64,000 nucleotides of DNA from Deinococcus sp. JMULE3 (GTDB lineage: Bacteria > Deinococcota > Deinococci > Deinococcales > Deinococcaceae). The stretch covers positions 8,001 to 72,000 of the forward strand of contig NZ_SGWE01000005.1 in assembly GCF_013337115.1 (NCBI RefSeq), read 5' to 3'. Below the pieces are notes generated by a model. The model worked only from the letters and a program-made list of their open reading frames with translations, was not told the DNA's origin and did no database searches. Below are positions 33,862 through 43,446 of the stretch, one piece after another. Position numbers and translations under genes: made by a program. The first letter of the stretch is position 1. Each line of letters begins with the position of its first letter.

Positions 33862-36162
33862 TCACTTCCGGACCCCGAGGGTCAGCGGAGCCAGCGTGGT
33901 CGCCCGTTCCGCCTCCACCCTGAAATCCGCCGTGAGGTTTCCCCACCAGTCCCCGGCGTCATGCTGCCCGTTGCCGTTATTGTCCCGCCACGCGGCCAGG
34001 CGGTACGTGCCGGTCGGGACGTCCTGGAACTCGAAAGCCTGCTGCGCCGCCGACGTCCTGAGCACCTGCCATTGCCTCGCCACGCACGAGTAGACGTTGT
34101 TCGCGTGGGTCGCGACGCACACCTGCGTCCCATCCAGCGACGACCCGTCCGGACTGACCAGCGTACCCGTCACACTGCCCGGCGGGAGGTACGGCAGGTC
34201 CCCCCGGAAGCGCACCGCCACCAGGTGCGGCCGGCCACTCACGCCCGCCACACGGATCACGCTGTCCCCACCGGCGCCGCCGCGCGTCACGAAGAAATTC
34301 TGGTTCGCCATCACAACCCGCCGCGCGTCGTTCCCAATGAAGTGATACCGCAGCGGCCGGAACCCCTGCGCCGCGTCCCGCAGGTTGATCCCCTGATAGT
34401 CGAACCCCGCGATGAGGCCCGTATGGTCGAACATCAGCGTGGTCACCCAGTCCGCGTACACCTCCGGCAGGGACGCCCCGGCGATCCACTCCGCGTTCGG
34501 CACCGACGGCAGGTCCTTGCGGGTGCGGCTGAGGAATTTCGCCCAGACGCCCGCCGCGTCTCCCCCGCCCCGCTCGCCGACGAACCGGGACAGCAGGTAG
34601 TACGGGCCGTAACTGCCGATCACGTACGGGCCGGTCCCGCCGCGGTGGAAGGTCGGGTGCGCCGCCGGGTCGCTCAGCAGCGCGTCGGTATGCCAGTGCG
34701 ACGGCGCGCCCACGAGATCCGACGCGACCACCGCGAGTCCCTCTTCCAGCCACACGTCGTCCCCGCCACGCCGCCCGATGGAGATCACGTGCTTGAACTC
34801 GTGCGCCAGCATGTCCTGCCCGTACAGGCCGACCCCCAGGACGATCTGCTCGGCCGCCACGCCCGGCCCGTCATACCAGAACAGGCCGCCGTTCCCACCC
34901 TGCACGAGCGGCGTCACGAGCAGGAGGATCCGTCCGTTCCCGTCCAGGTCCGTGTCTGCGCCCCAGCGGGCGCGGGTGGTCGGCGCGACCGCCGCGAACT
35001 CCGCTTCCAGGCGTTTCACGTCCACGGCGCCGTCCGCCACGCGGTCATCGACGTAGATGAGCAGGTCCGGCGTGACGGCCCTCAGGGTGGCCGGGACGTC
35101 CTCCATCTGCCCGGTCGCCCAGTTCACGGACCGCAGCACCCGGCGCGGCTCAGGCACCGACTGACTGCCGAGCCCGGCCGCACCCGCGCGGGCCAGCGCC
35201 CGTTCCGCCTCGGCCTGCAGGGTTCGCTGCGCCCCGGCGTGAAGATCCGGCGTTGGTACCGCCTGCTGCGCCAACGCGCCCGCACCGAGCGACGGTGCGG
35301 CAAGCGACTGCGCGGCGAGTCCCCCCTGCCCGATCAGGTCGAACGTCACCTCCTTCACAGCGGGGTCCGGATTGAACGGAATCAACGCCACCCGCTCGTC
35401 GGGCTGCAGGTCCGGCAACACGACGGTCAGGTCGTTCCCGTCGTACTGCTCGGGCGTCCACACGGTCCGCTGGCCCGACAGGGTCCGCGCGGAGGCCGGC
35501 ACGTGCAGGACCCGCAGGACCTGCCGCACCTCCTGCTGCCCGTCCGACGCGGTCAGGGTCACTTCCGTCACGCCGTCCGTCCGGGCCGCGCCGCCCAGCG
35601 TCAGCGTGTACCCACCCGCAGACGGCACCAGGGCCGCGCTCACGCCGGTCAGCGGTCCCGTCGACACCGTGACGTTCGCCGTGTGCCCCCCAGAACGGGT
35701 GACGGCCACCGGAACCTGCGCGGTCCCCCCTGCCGCGAGCGCCACGCTGCCCTTCACGCCCAGCGTGAACCCCGGCGCGGCCCGCACGCGCAGCGTCATG
35801 CGGGTCGACTGGGCCGGCGTGGTCACCGACGTCGCCTGCAGGATCACGTCCGTATCCACCAGGACGGTCGGGGCGGTGTACTCGGTGGTCACGCCGCGCG
35901 CCGGGGAGAGCGTCCCGCCCCCCTGAACCACCGTCCAGTCCACGTCCCGACTGAAGGAACCCGTCCCCGTGACGGCAGCCGTCAGGGTCACGGGCGCGCC
36001 GCTGCGCAGTTCCGCGGCGGTACTGGTGATCGCCACGCCCGTGACGGCGTTCACCGGCGTGACGACCGGTGGCGTGTGCGTGGACTGACCGGGGTTGGTG
36101 CACCCGGACAGCAGCCCGAGCAGAATCAGCGTCAACGCGGGATGAAGTGCCGCTCGTTTCAT
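33862..36162 (-). CDS. Lipoprotein with Ig-like domains and HExxH metallopeptidase domain
   Basis: 766 aa from ATG 36162 (CTGGAGG site upstream). Lipobox LLSGC at residues 17-21. Residues about 40-260 hold Ig-like repeats (VTGVAITSTAAELRSGAPVT). The central catalytic region contains HEFKH (His454, Glu455, His458) with WLEEGLAVVAS about 20 residues later, the gluzincin pattern, close to the M30/hyicolysin type. The C-terminus has a carboxypeptidase-regulatory-like beta domain (VSPDGSSLDGTQV...FEFQDVPTGTYRLAAWRDNNGNG). It should be a surface-anchored zinc protease. It is convergent with the preceding TPR gene. Confidence 0.85.
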   Translation of the reverse strand: MKRAALHPALTLILLGLLSGCTNPGQSTHTPPVVTPVNAVTGVAITSTAAELRSGAPVTLTAAVTGTGSFSRDVDWTVVQGGGTLSPARGVTTEYTAPTVLVDTDVILQATSVTTPAQSTRMTLRVRAAPGFTLGVKGSVALAAGGTAQVPVAVTRSGGHTANVTVSTGPLTGVSAALVPSAGGYTLTLGGAARTDGVTEVTLTASDGQQEVRQVLRVLHVPASARTLSGQRTVWTPEQYDGNDLTVVLPDLQPDERVALIPFNPDPAVKEVTFDLIGQGGLAAQSLAAPSLGAGALAQQAVPTPDLHAGAQRTLQAEAERALARAGAAGLGSQSVPEPRRVLRSVNWATGQMEDVPATLRAVTPDLLIYVDDRVADGAVDVKRLEAEFAAVAPTTRARWGADTDLDGNGRILLLVTPLVQGGNGGLFWYDGPGVAAEQIVLGVGLYGQDMLAHEFKHVISIGRRGGDDVWLEEGLAVVASDLVGAPSHWHTDALLSDPAAHPTFHRGGTGPYVIGSYGPYYLLSRFVGERGGGDAAGVWAKFLSRTRKDLPSVPNAEWIAGASLPEVYADWVTTLMFDHTGLIAGFDYQGINLRDAAQGFRPLRYHFIGNDARRVVMANQNFFVTRGGAGGDSVIRVAGVSGRPHLVAVRFRGDLPYLPPGSVTGTLVSPDGSSLDGTQVCVATHANNVYSCVARQWQVLRTSAAQQAFEFQDVPTGTYRLAAWRDNNGNGQHDAGDWWGNLTADFRVEAERATTLAPLTLGVRK

Positions 36163-36521
36163 ACCTAACCTCCAGAAAGGGGGCGTGCCGTCAGTGCACC
36201 TGCACCGACCTGAACGGTGAGGGCGCGCCTGCACAGCAGTGAACGCGCCCCGCCGTGACTGCGCCGTGACCAGACGGCGACGGACGACAAAAGGACAGGC
36301 CACCTGGGGGGGCGGTGGCCTGTCCTCACTACGACTTACTGGGACTTGTAGGCGTACCAGTTGCCGGAGACGGCCGTGGAGGTGGACGTGGTGGTGTATG
36401 CCGCATTTTTGATGGTGCTGGTCGAGGGGTCGTAGTGGTCTGCCCCCCGAAAACTGGACGGGATGAAGTAGAGAGTCAGGCTCGCCCCCCCGCCAGCCGT
36501 AGGCTGGGAAGCGAGGCCCCC

Positions 36522-36791
36522 ATGAAAAACCGGCAGTTCAGCGAAGATCAGATCATCAAACTGCTCCAGGACGCCAAAAAGGGCGAGAAGTCAGTCGAGG
36601 ACCTGTGCCGTGACTTCGGCTGCAGTCCGGCGTCCTTTTACGCCTGGAAGAAGAAATACGGCGATACGGCGCCCGACGAAGCCAAACGGCTTCGTCGTCT
36701 GGAGAAGGAGAACGCCCGCCTCCTGAAAATTGTTGGGCAGCAGCGCCTGGAAATCGATGCCATGAAGGACGTGATCCAGAAAAAGCGGTGA
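36522..36791 (+). CDS. IS3-family transposase OrfA (DNA-binding subunit)
   Basis: 89 aa. Helix-turn-helix MKNRQFSEDQIIKLLQDAKK...EDLCRDFGCSPASFYAWKKK followed by a leucine-zipper coiled coil (RLRRLEKENARLLKIVGQQRLEID), the usual OrfA plan of the IS407-like group. It ends in a GTGA overlap with orfB after an AAAAAG run, where ribosomal frameshifting could make the OrfAB fusion. Confidence 0.92.
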   Translation: MKNRQFSEDQIIKLLQDAKKGEKSVEDLCRDFGCSPASFYAWKKKYGDTAPDEAKRLRRLEKENARLLKIVGQQRLEIDAMKDVIQKKR

Positions 36792-37666
36792 CGCCCGCCG
36801 AGAGACGGGCGGCAGCGAGGCAACTCGTCGCCGCCCAGGTCAAGCCCGAACGGGCTTGCCTCCTGGTGGGCATTCCCAGATCCACCTGGTACTACCGTCC
36901 GAAGCCGCGTCACGATGGGGATCTCCGGCAGCACATTCGCGAACTGGCCCTTGTGCATCCTCGACGCGGGTACCGGTTCATTCACGCGCTGCTCGTCCAG
37001 GAGGGACATCGCATCAACCGGAAGAAGGTCCGGCGCATCTGGCGGGAAGAGCACCTGACGGTCAATACCAGATGCCGGAAGAAGATCCGCACGGGAGCGG
37101 GTGTTCCCATGCAGGCTGCGTACCCCGACCACGTGTGGACGTATGACTTCCTCTTCGATCAGACCCTGGAGGGGACGACATTGAAGATCCTGACGCTGAC
37201 TGATGAGTTCACCCGTCAGTCCCTGGCGTTGCGGGTGGCGGAGTCCTTCACGTCCATGGACGTGAAGGACGTCCTGCACGAGGTCATTGCCAAGCGTGGC
37301 GCGCCAGGATTCATCCGCAGCGACAACGGCCCGGAGTTCATCGCCCGCGACCTGGGGATCTGGCTGGCGGTTCAGGACGTTGGCACTCGGTTCATTCAGC
37401 CAGGGAAACCGTGGCAGAACGGCTTCGCTGAGAGTTTCCACTCTCGGTTGCGGGAGGAATGTCTGAATCTGGAGGTGTTCTACTCGGCGCGGCACGCCGG
37501 TGTCGTCCTGGACAGCTATCGCAACTTTTACAACGCCAGAAGACCGCATTCCTCGCTGGGCTACCGAACCCCTGACGATTTTGCTCAGCAGGCCAGGGGG
37601 CGGCCTGCCGCCCCCCTTTGCGGACAGGGCACCGCAAATGTGGACGTCAGACCGTCCCCTGGGTAA
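36788..37666 (+). CDS. IS3-family transposase OrfB (DDE integrase domain)
   Basis: 292 aa. N-terminal HTH_21-like region (HPRRGYRFIHALLVQEGHRINRKKVRRIW) and an rve integrase core: first Asp in VWTYDFLFD, second in FIRSDNGPEF, Glu in WQNGFAESFHSRLREECL, so the D-D-E triad is complete. The C-terminal NFYNARRPHSSLGYRTP is typical. Start is GTG overlapping the orfA stop. The last ~25 residues read into the IS right end. Confidence 0.93.
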   Translation: MTPAERRAAARQLVAAQVKPERACLLVGIPRSTWYYRPKPRHDGDLRQHIRELALVHPRRGYRFIHALLVQEGHRINRKKVRRIWREEHLTVNTRCRKKIRTGAGVPMQAAYPDHVWTYDFLFDQTLEGTTLKILTLTDEFTRQSLALRVAESFTSMDVKDVLHEVIAKRGAPGFIRSDNGPEFIARDLGIWLAVQDVGTRFIQPGKPWQNGFAESFHSRLREECLNLEVFYSARHAGVVLDSYRNFYNARRPHSSLGYRTPDDFAQQARGRPAAPLCGQGTANVDVRPSPG

Positions 37667-38450
37667 GCAGAAAGAGCCCATGTTGTACCCTGCTCTTGAG
37701 CCGAGTCTCTACTCGAAACTGTCCAAACTTTGGGGCCAGCCCAGTAGTTGAACGTGTAGTGGACGTGATTCCAACCGGGCTTGATGTTCAGGTTGTAGGT
37801 GGCCGCGAAACCGTCGGGGCAGGTCACGGTGCCCTTGATGCTCCCGGTCCCACTGGCGTAGTTCAGCAGAGTGCGGTCCCAGTTAATGGTCCCGTCACCG
37901 ACCTCCTGTGAGCGCTGCATCAAGGTGTAGAACGCCACGCCACTGGCGGTCGTGAAGGTGAAGCTTGCGAACTGGCGGTACTGCGTTTCGACCACGCTGA
38001 CCTTCGACACGTCGCACCCGTCGTTTTTCCACCCCTGCAGGCGTGACGAGAGAGGACTCATCGCCGTGCCCCCCTGGGCAGGCGTAATCGAGAGCTTCAC
38101 GCTCTTGTCCGCTTTCATCGTGCCGACGGCGAAGGTGCTCGTCCCGGCAGAGGCATACAGGGTGTACTCGCGGTCGGGGGTGTAGTTCTGCAGGGTGCCG
38201 CTGCTGGTCACGGTCAGGGTGGCAGGATCGACGGGCGTGGTGGTCACCTGGTCACGGCAGGAAGCGAGCAGGGCGGTCAGGGAGACGAGGGCGGCCAGAA
38301 CTGGTTTGTGCATGATTCCTCCGGGTGTGGGGCGGGCTCGGGTGGAGAGGGAGGCGTCGGTGCCGCGGTCCCATTCACGGGCGTGAGGATAGGGTGTGAG
38401 GGCCGTGAAACCTGAACCCGCATGAATCGAATTCGTGCTAGAAATCACAT

Positions 38451-39563
38451 GTGTTCTGGTTGCATCTGCTGCCCGCACCTCCGTCACCCGCCGCGCCGGG
38501 ACGCGCCGCGGCGCCCCACCCACAACAGGACCTGCACCGGGAGGCCCTGCATCTCGCGTGGACCGGTCACGCCGCCCAGGCGCTCGACCACCTGCGCCCA
38601 CTCGGTCCGACGTCCACCGGCCAGCACGAGGACGACCTGCACCTGCTACGCGCCGCCCTGCACCTCACGCTCGGGCACGCCGGACGCGCCACCGACGACC
38701 TGCTGCACCTCGAACCGCTGCTCACCCGACCGGAGCAGTGCGCCGCCCAGTGCCTCCTGCTCGCCCACGCGCACCTGCACCAGGGGCACACCGCCGCCGC
38801 CGCGGCCGCCCTGGCGCGGGCCGAGCGCCACGTCACGCGCCTCCCCGGCACGCCCTGGCGGGCCGCCGCCACCTGCCTGCGCGCCCACCTGCTCGACCGC
38901 ACGGGCGAGACCGACCTCGCGCTGCGGCACCTGCACGCCGGACTGCGCCGCGCCTCCGGTGACGTCGCGCGGCACCTGACGCACCACACACTCGCCGAAC
39001 TCCACCCCGACCCGTTCGAACAGCGGCGGCACGCCGTCCACGCCCGTCATCACGCGCGCGGCCACAGCTGTCCGCCCACCCTGACCCTGCCCCCCACCGC
39101 GCGCCCAGCGCAGGACACGCCGGTCAGCCGGCACGTTCATCTTCAGGTGCTCGGCCAGCCCGCCATCCACGTCGGCGGGACCGTCATCGACTGCGCGCAC
39201 GCCCCCCGGCTGCCCCTGCTGCTGAGTTACGTCCTGGCGCACGCCGGGGAGAGCGTCGAGCGGGCCGCGTGCGACCTGCTGCCCAGCACCGGCGGGCGGG
39301 GCGTCCGCCATCACGACGCGTTCCACCAGGCGGCGCGCATCCGGCGGGACGTGAGTCGCGTCCGCGCCCTGCTGGGCGACCCGGACGTCATCCGCTGCCG
39401 TCAGGGGGTCCTCACGCTGCACCCGGCGTACACCTGGAGCAGCGACCTGCTGGACGCCGCGCGGACCGGCGCGCCGCCCGCGCATGTGCCTCGCGAACTC
39501 CGGTGCGAGTGGACCGACCAGTTCCGCGAATGCACCGGGGCTGGCGAGCTCAGCGCCCCCTGA
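38451..39563 (+). CDS. TPR-like protein with C-terminal winged-helix-like domain (putative regulator)
   Basis: 370 aa from GTG 38451; TAGAAA six bases before the start suggests a leaderless message. Residues 25-210 are Ala/Leu/His-rich helical repeats (LHLAWTGHAAQALDHLRPLG, LLAHAHLHQGHTAAAAAALARAE). From about 225 a beta-rich plus helical domain follows (VHLQVLGQPAIHVGGTVIDC...APRLPLLLSYVLAHAGESVE...HQAARIRRDVSRVRALLG), laid out like the DNA-binding tail of SARP/BTAD regulators and of its two relatives in this window. Its end overlaps the convergent SRAP-like gene by 14 bp. Function unknown. Confidence 0.7.
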   Translation: MFWLHLLPAPPSPAAPGRAAAPHPQQDLHREALHLAWTGHAAQALDHLRPLGPTSTGQHEDDLHLLRAALHLTLGHAGRATDDLLHLEPLLTRPEQCAAQCLLLAHAHLHQGHTAAAAAALARAERHVTRLPGTPWRAAATCLRAHLLDRTGETDLALRHLHAGLRRASGDVARHLTHHTLAELHPDPFEQRRHAVHARHHARGHSCPPTLTLPPTARPAQDTPVSRHVHLQVLGQPAIHVGGTVIDCAHAPRLPLLLSYVLAHAGESVERAACDLLPSTGGRGVRHHDAFHQAARIRRDVSRVRALLGDPDVIRCRQGVLTLHPAYTWSSDLLDAARTGAPPAHVPRELRCEWTDQFRECTGAGELSAP

Positions 39564-40203
39564 CGGTCACTGCCCGGCGAAACCGCGCGTGACGACACCC
39601 ATGACGCGCGCGTTCGACACGGTGAGGTCCTCCCCGGCGGCGCTGTCCGTCCCGCGCGAGCACCCGCGCGTCACGCGGCGCGGCCGTCATCCACACCGTC
39701 AGGTCCTCCTCACGCAGCAGGGCCGGCATCCGCGCGAACATCCCCGCCAGGCCCGGCCCGGCAGGCCGCGTCACGACCGCGCACGCGAACTGCAGGCCCC
39801 GCGGCGTCCACTCCTGCTGGTAGACGCCCGCCGCGTACAGCGGCGCCGGTTCGCGTGGACCCACCAGGGCCCGCACCGGCAGGTCCGGGGTGCCCGTCGG
39901 GGCGTCCCAGTAGGCCGCCAGGGGAATCACGCAGCGTCCCGACGCCAGCAGGTCACGGAACGTCCGGTGCGCCCCGAGGATCTCCACGGGCGCCTGCAGG
40001 GCGCTCAGGGCCGACGCCGGACCTGCCGGGCGCAGCCCCCAGCGGCCCACCTGTGAGGTCCAGCCCAGGTGGTCGAGCAGCAGGAACTCCAGGGGCTCGC
40101 CCGGGTGCACCTCAGGCGCCCGGCGCTGGGCACTGACACAGGGGAATGTCCGCGTGAGCTGCGCCCAGGCGTCCGGGTGGAACTGCTCGACGAGGATGGG
40201 CAT
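39550..40203 (-). CDS. SRAP-like (HMCES/YedK) protein without the catalytic residues
   Basis: 217 aa from ATG 40203. The SRAP pattern is recognisable: GRWGLRPAGPASAL, then TFRDLLASGRCVIPLAAYWDAP (compare AFR...RCLIPADGFYEW), PLYAAGVYQQEW, FACAVVTRPA and FARMPALLREEDLTVWM (compare HDRMPVIL). However, the Cys2 needed to link to abasic sites is absent (start is M-P-I-L), the catalytic Glu is Asp-shifted, and the HDRMP His is replaced. It therefore cannot form the normal covalent abasic-site adduct. It may be a decayed or re-purposed member. Confidence 0.7.
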   Translation of the reverse strand: MPILVEQFHPDAWAQLTRTFPCVSAQRRAPEVHPGEPLEFLLLDHLGWTSQVGRWGLRPAGPASALSALQAPVEILGAHRTFRDLLASGRCVIPLAAYWDAPTGTPDLPVRALVGPREPAPLYAAGVYQQEWTPRGLQFACAVVTRPAGPGLAGMFARMPALLREEDLTVWMTAAPRDARVLARDGQRRRGGPHRVERARHGCRHARFRRAVTVRGR

Positions 40204-40339
40204 GCCGTCATCATGCACCGGCGCGCCTCCGGAAGACAGCGCAACTGACCGCCTGGGCATCCGGAGGGCGGCGCAGGAGGCAGTCCGGACCGGGCGCGCC
40301 GGTCAGATTCAGCTGCGGCGTCCGTGTCAGACTGGCCGC

Positions 40340-40789
40340 ATGCCGCTTCACGAGGTTCATGCCCTGTCGATCCTGCTGGTGGACGACAACCCGACCGACT
40401 GCGAACTGGCCGGGGAAGCGTTCGCGGCGACCGGGCAGGCCGTACGCCTGTACGTCCTGCACGACAGCGCGGAGGTCCTGCCGTGGCTGCGGGACCACGG
40501 CGTGGCGGGACTCCTGCCGGACGTGGTCGTGCTCGACCTGAACATGCCGGGCCTGAATGGCCTGGACCTGCTGGGCGCGATCCGCGCCGCGCCGGAATTC
40601 CGGTACCTGCCCGTGGTGATCCTCTCGTCGTCCGCGCATCCGGATGACGTGGACCGCGCGTACGACCTGATCGTCACGTCGTACCTGATCAAACACCCGT
40701 CCTTCACGGAGTTCATCGCGCAGATCGAGGATTTCGTGCGGTACTGGCAGCGCAGCCGCTTCCGCACGCCCCCCGTCCTGACGACCTGA
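40340..40789 (+). CDS. Single-domain response regulator (Rcp1-like)
   Basis: 149 aa. Receiver features: acidic pair in SILLVDDNPTDCELAGEAF, phospho-acceptor in VVVLDLNMPGLNGLDLL, switch Ser/Thr in VVILSSSAHPDDVD, and conserved Lys in SYLIKHPSFTEF. The C-terminus FVRYWQRSRF resembles that of the paralogue at 11582. ATG 40340 is chosen because the receiver core begins nine residues later. No histidine kinase is adjacent. Confidence 0.87.
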   Translation: MPLHEVHALSILLVDDNPTDCELAGEAFAATGQAVRLYVLHDSAEVLPWLRDHGVAGLLPDVVVLDLNMPGLNGLDLLGAIRAAPEFRYLPVVILSSSAHPDDVDRAYDLIVTSYLIKHPSFTEFIAQIEDFVRYWQRSRFRTPPVLTT

Positions 40790-40996
40790 CCGCTGGGCGC
40801 GGCCGGGGCGCCGGACCGGCAGTGGACCGTCGGCGCGGTGTCCGGGTATGGGGCGGATCGTAGCCATCGTGGTCGGACGACGGTTACGGGTTGAAGTCAC
40901 CTGAATCCCGCACGGCAGCGGTTGGGAGGTGACGCGGTTGGGCGGCGGTGTCATGGACCTGGGAACCGCGGTGATCGGGCCGCCCCGACCGTCGCA

Positions 40997-41025
40997 TTGA
41001 CGTTCTTCTATGGATTTGGTAGATT
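40997..41025 (+). promoter_or_regulatory. Leaderless promoter of the second arsR operon, with dyad operator
   Basis: TTGACG (40997-41002), exactly 17 bp, TAGATT (41020-41025); the ATG follows six bases later, so transcription should begin at or next to the start codon. An inverted repeat ATGGAT-N12-ATCCAT (about 41010-41033) overlaps the -10 box and the start, suiting repression by the ArsR protein. Confidence 0.8.
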
Positions 41026-41031
41026 ACATCC

Positions 41032-41354
<323 letters not shown>

Positions 41355-41358
<4 letters not shown>

Positions 41359-41522
41359 ACCCCCTGACCCTGCACCTCGTCGCCCTCACCCACCACCAGG
41401 ACCTGCTGCGCGAAGCCGAGATGGCCCGCCGCGCCCTGCTCGCCCACCCGGCGCCTGGCCGCCCGACCCCGCCGGTGATCGTGCAGCTGCCGGTTTCCGG
41501 TACGCCCTGCCCCACCTGCTGA
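41355..41522 (+). CDS. Small Cys-ended protein (55 aa) in the arsR operon
   Basis: 55 aa from ATG 41355, overlapping the arsR stop by 4 bp and preceded by AAGGAGG. The N-terminal half is predicted helical ([23 protein letters not shown]), with His and acidic residues; the C-terminus ends in C-P-T-C. The coupled start, good ribosome-binding site and CxxC tail argue that it is real. It may bind metal or serve as a thiol donor; this is inference. Confidence 0.7.
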
Positions 41523-41568
41523 TTCTTTTGCCCTCACCCATCGAAGAACATCAATCAGGAGCCCTGTC

Positions 41569-42114
<546 letters not shown>

Positions 42115-42478
42115 GAACCAGCACCCTGCTCGGCGGTGCGGGAGGCCTCGCCGCGTGGTTCGCGAGCGGCGATCATGAACGCACAGACGCGCGGCAGACC
42201 TGACGCCGCTGGCCGCGGGCCGTCGTCATGGCCCAGCCCGGTCAAGGTCCGCAGGAGATCTGAACGTTGCCGGGCAGGACGGCGTGTCACACCTCCGAAA
42301 CAGAGCATGGGGCGGGTTCACGGCGGTTCCCAGTTTCATCTGCATGACCACGGTCCTTCTCACGTACTCACGCTGCGGCCCAGCTCTTCGAGTCCACCTG
42401 ATGCAGAGGGACTGAACAAACGCGGGCAACCGGAAAGACCCTCTGTCCATTCCGGTTCACCTACCGCACGCTGAAGCC
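42115..42478. other. Intergenic region
   Basis: 364 bp between the DUF6428-like and WD40 genes. No gene, repeat or clear terminator is supported; composition is a little lower in GC near 42280-42360. Confidence 0.35.
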
Positions 42479-43429
42479 ATGCGCGTCCTGTTCCCGCTGC
42501 TGCTCGGCCTGAGTCTCGCTGCCCCTTCCCCGGTACCCCCCTTGCACCCGGCCGGGCAGGTGGACGTCGGCGCGCCCGCCCAGAGTGTCGCCCTGAGCGA
42601 CGATGGCCGCACCCTCGTGGTCGGCACGGCCCGCGACGTGCAGCGCCTCGACCCCAGGACACTGCGTCCCCTGGGCGTCCTGCCCGGCAGTGACGGCGGC
42701 GGGTGGGGCGCGACCTTCAGCCGCGCGGGCCGACTGGCTGCCGCCGGCATGAGCCGCGGCGTGACCGTCTGGGACGACCTGCGCCGCCCACCTCGCACGC
42801 TCGACTCGCCCGGCGGGCGCGTGTTCGCCCTCGCGTGGCACCCGGACGGCCAGCGGCTCGCGCTGGGCGACGCGGGCGGGTACTGGCAGGTCACGCCCGA
42901 CGGGCCGCGCGGCCGGCTGCGCGGCGACGTCATGGCCGCCGCCTGGAGTCTGGACGGCCGGACGCTGCACCTCAGCACCGGGCAGGAGGACAGCGCCACC
43001 TACGCGCTGGACGCTGGCACGGGCCGGGTCCGCTGGCGGCAGCAGAACGTGCCCGCCACGCACACCCGCCGCGCCTACTACGGCCTGGACGAGGTGAACG
43101 GCCTGAGCCTCTCCCCCGACGGGCGCACCCTGGCCAGCGCGCATCAGGACGGGCGGATCCTGCTGCGTGACGCCGCGACCGGCCGCCTGCGCCGCACCCT
43201 GAGTGGCGGCGAGGACACCCGCTGGGCGGCCTTCACGCCGGACGCGCAGGTCGTCGCGGTGGGCGAAACGGGCCGCGTGAACGCCTGGACGGCCACCGGG
43301 CAGCCCGCCGGGCAGGCGCAGGTCAGTGGGGAGCTCTGGCATGTCCTCGTCCTGCCGGACGGACGGGCACTGACGGCCGGGGCGGACGGCACCGTGCGCG
43401 CCTGGACGCTGCCCACCCAGGTCCGCTGA
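42479..43429 (+). CDS. Secreted WD40-repeat protein
   Basis: 316 aa with a short signal peptide (MRVLFPLLLGLSLAAPSPV). Six or seven WD40/YVTN-like blades are visible: AQSVALSDDGRTLVVGTA, GATFSRAGRLAAAGMSRGVTVWD, VFALAWHPDGQRLALGDAGG, LSLSPDGRTLASAHQDGRILLRD, WAAFTPDAQVVAVGETGRVNAW and ALTAGADGTVRAW. A beta-propeller for protein binding at the cell envelope is expected. The gene is followed 17 bp later by a small winged-helix gene. Confidence 0.85.
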   Translation: MRVLFPLLLGLSLAAPSPVPPLHPAGQVDVGAPAQSVALSDDGRTLVVGTARDVQRLDPRTLRPLGVLPGSDGGGWGATFSRAGRLAAAGMSRGVTVWDDLRRPPRTLDSPGGRVFALAWHPDGQRLALGDAGGYWQVTPDGPRGRLRGDVMAAAWSLDGRTLHLSTGQEDSATYALDAGTGRVRWRQQNVPATHTRRAYYGLDEVNGLSLSPDGRTLASAHQDGRILLRDAATGRLRRTLSGGEDTRWAAFTPDAQVVAVGETGRVNAWTATGQPAGQAQVSGELWHVLVLPDGRALTAGADGTVRAWTLPTQVR

Positions 43430-43446
43430 CCGGGTAGCGTGAAGAC

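Larger units (their letters stand above)
36436..37743 (+). mobile_element. IS3-family insertion sequence (1308 bp), 4-bp target duplication
   Basis: Ends with imperfect inverted repeats (left TGGTCTGCCCCCCGAAAACT; right, reversed, TGGGCTGGCCCCAAAGTTTG) that start with TGG, as IS3-family ends do. Flanked by GTAG on both sides (36432-36435 and 37744-37747). It carries the usual two overlapping frames, orfA and orfB. Both look intact, so the element may still be active. Confidence 0.92.
36336..38313 (-). pseudogene. Lipoprotein gene split by an IS3-family insertion
   Basis: Minus-strand gene starting at ATG 38313 (GGAGG site), with lipobox LLASC and a beta-rich body (GTLQNYTPDREYTLYASAG, GTVTCPDGFAATYNL). 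At 37744 the frame runs into the IS. After removing the IS (36436-37743) and one copy of the 4-bp duplication GTAG, the frame continues exactly: ...YTFNYDPSTSTIKNAAY... to GNWYAYKSQ and a TAA at 36336-36338. The ancestral protein would be about 220 aa. The clean repair shows a recent insertion. Its function was not recognised. Confidence 0.88.

Noticed and set aside
33961..36168. 735-codon plus-strand open frame
   Set aside because: Shadow of the lipoprotein peptidase on the other strand; His/Arg/Pro-rich with no domain.
36770..36795. Classical A6G slippery site for programmed frameshifting in the IS3 element
   Set aside because: There are only five A before G; the GTGA overlap allows coupled translation, and frameshifting cannot be concluded.
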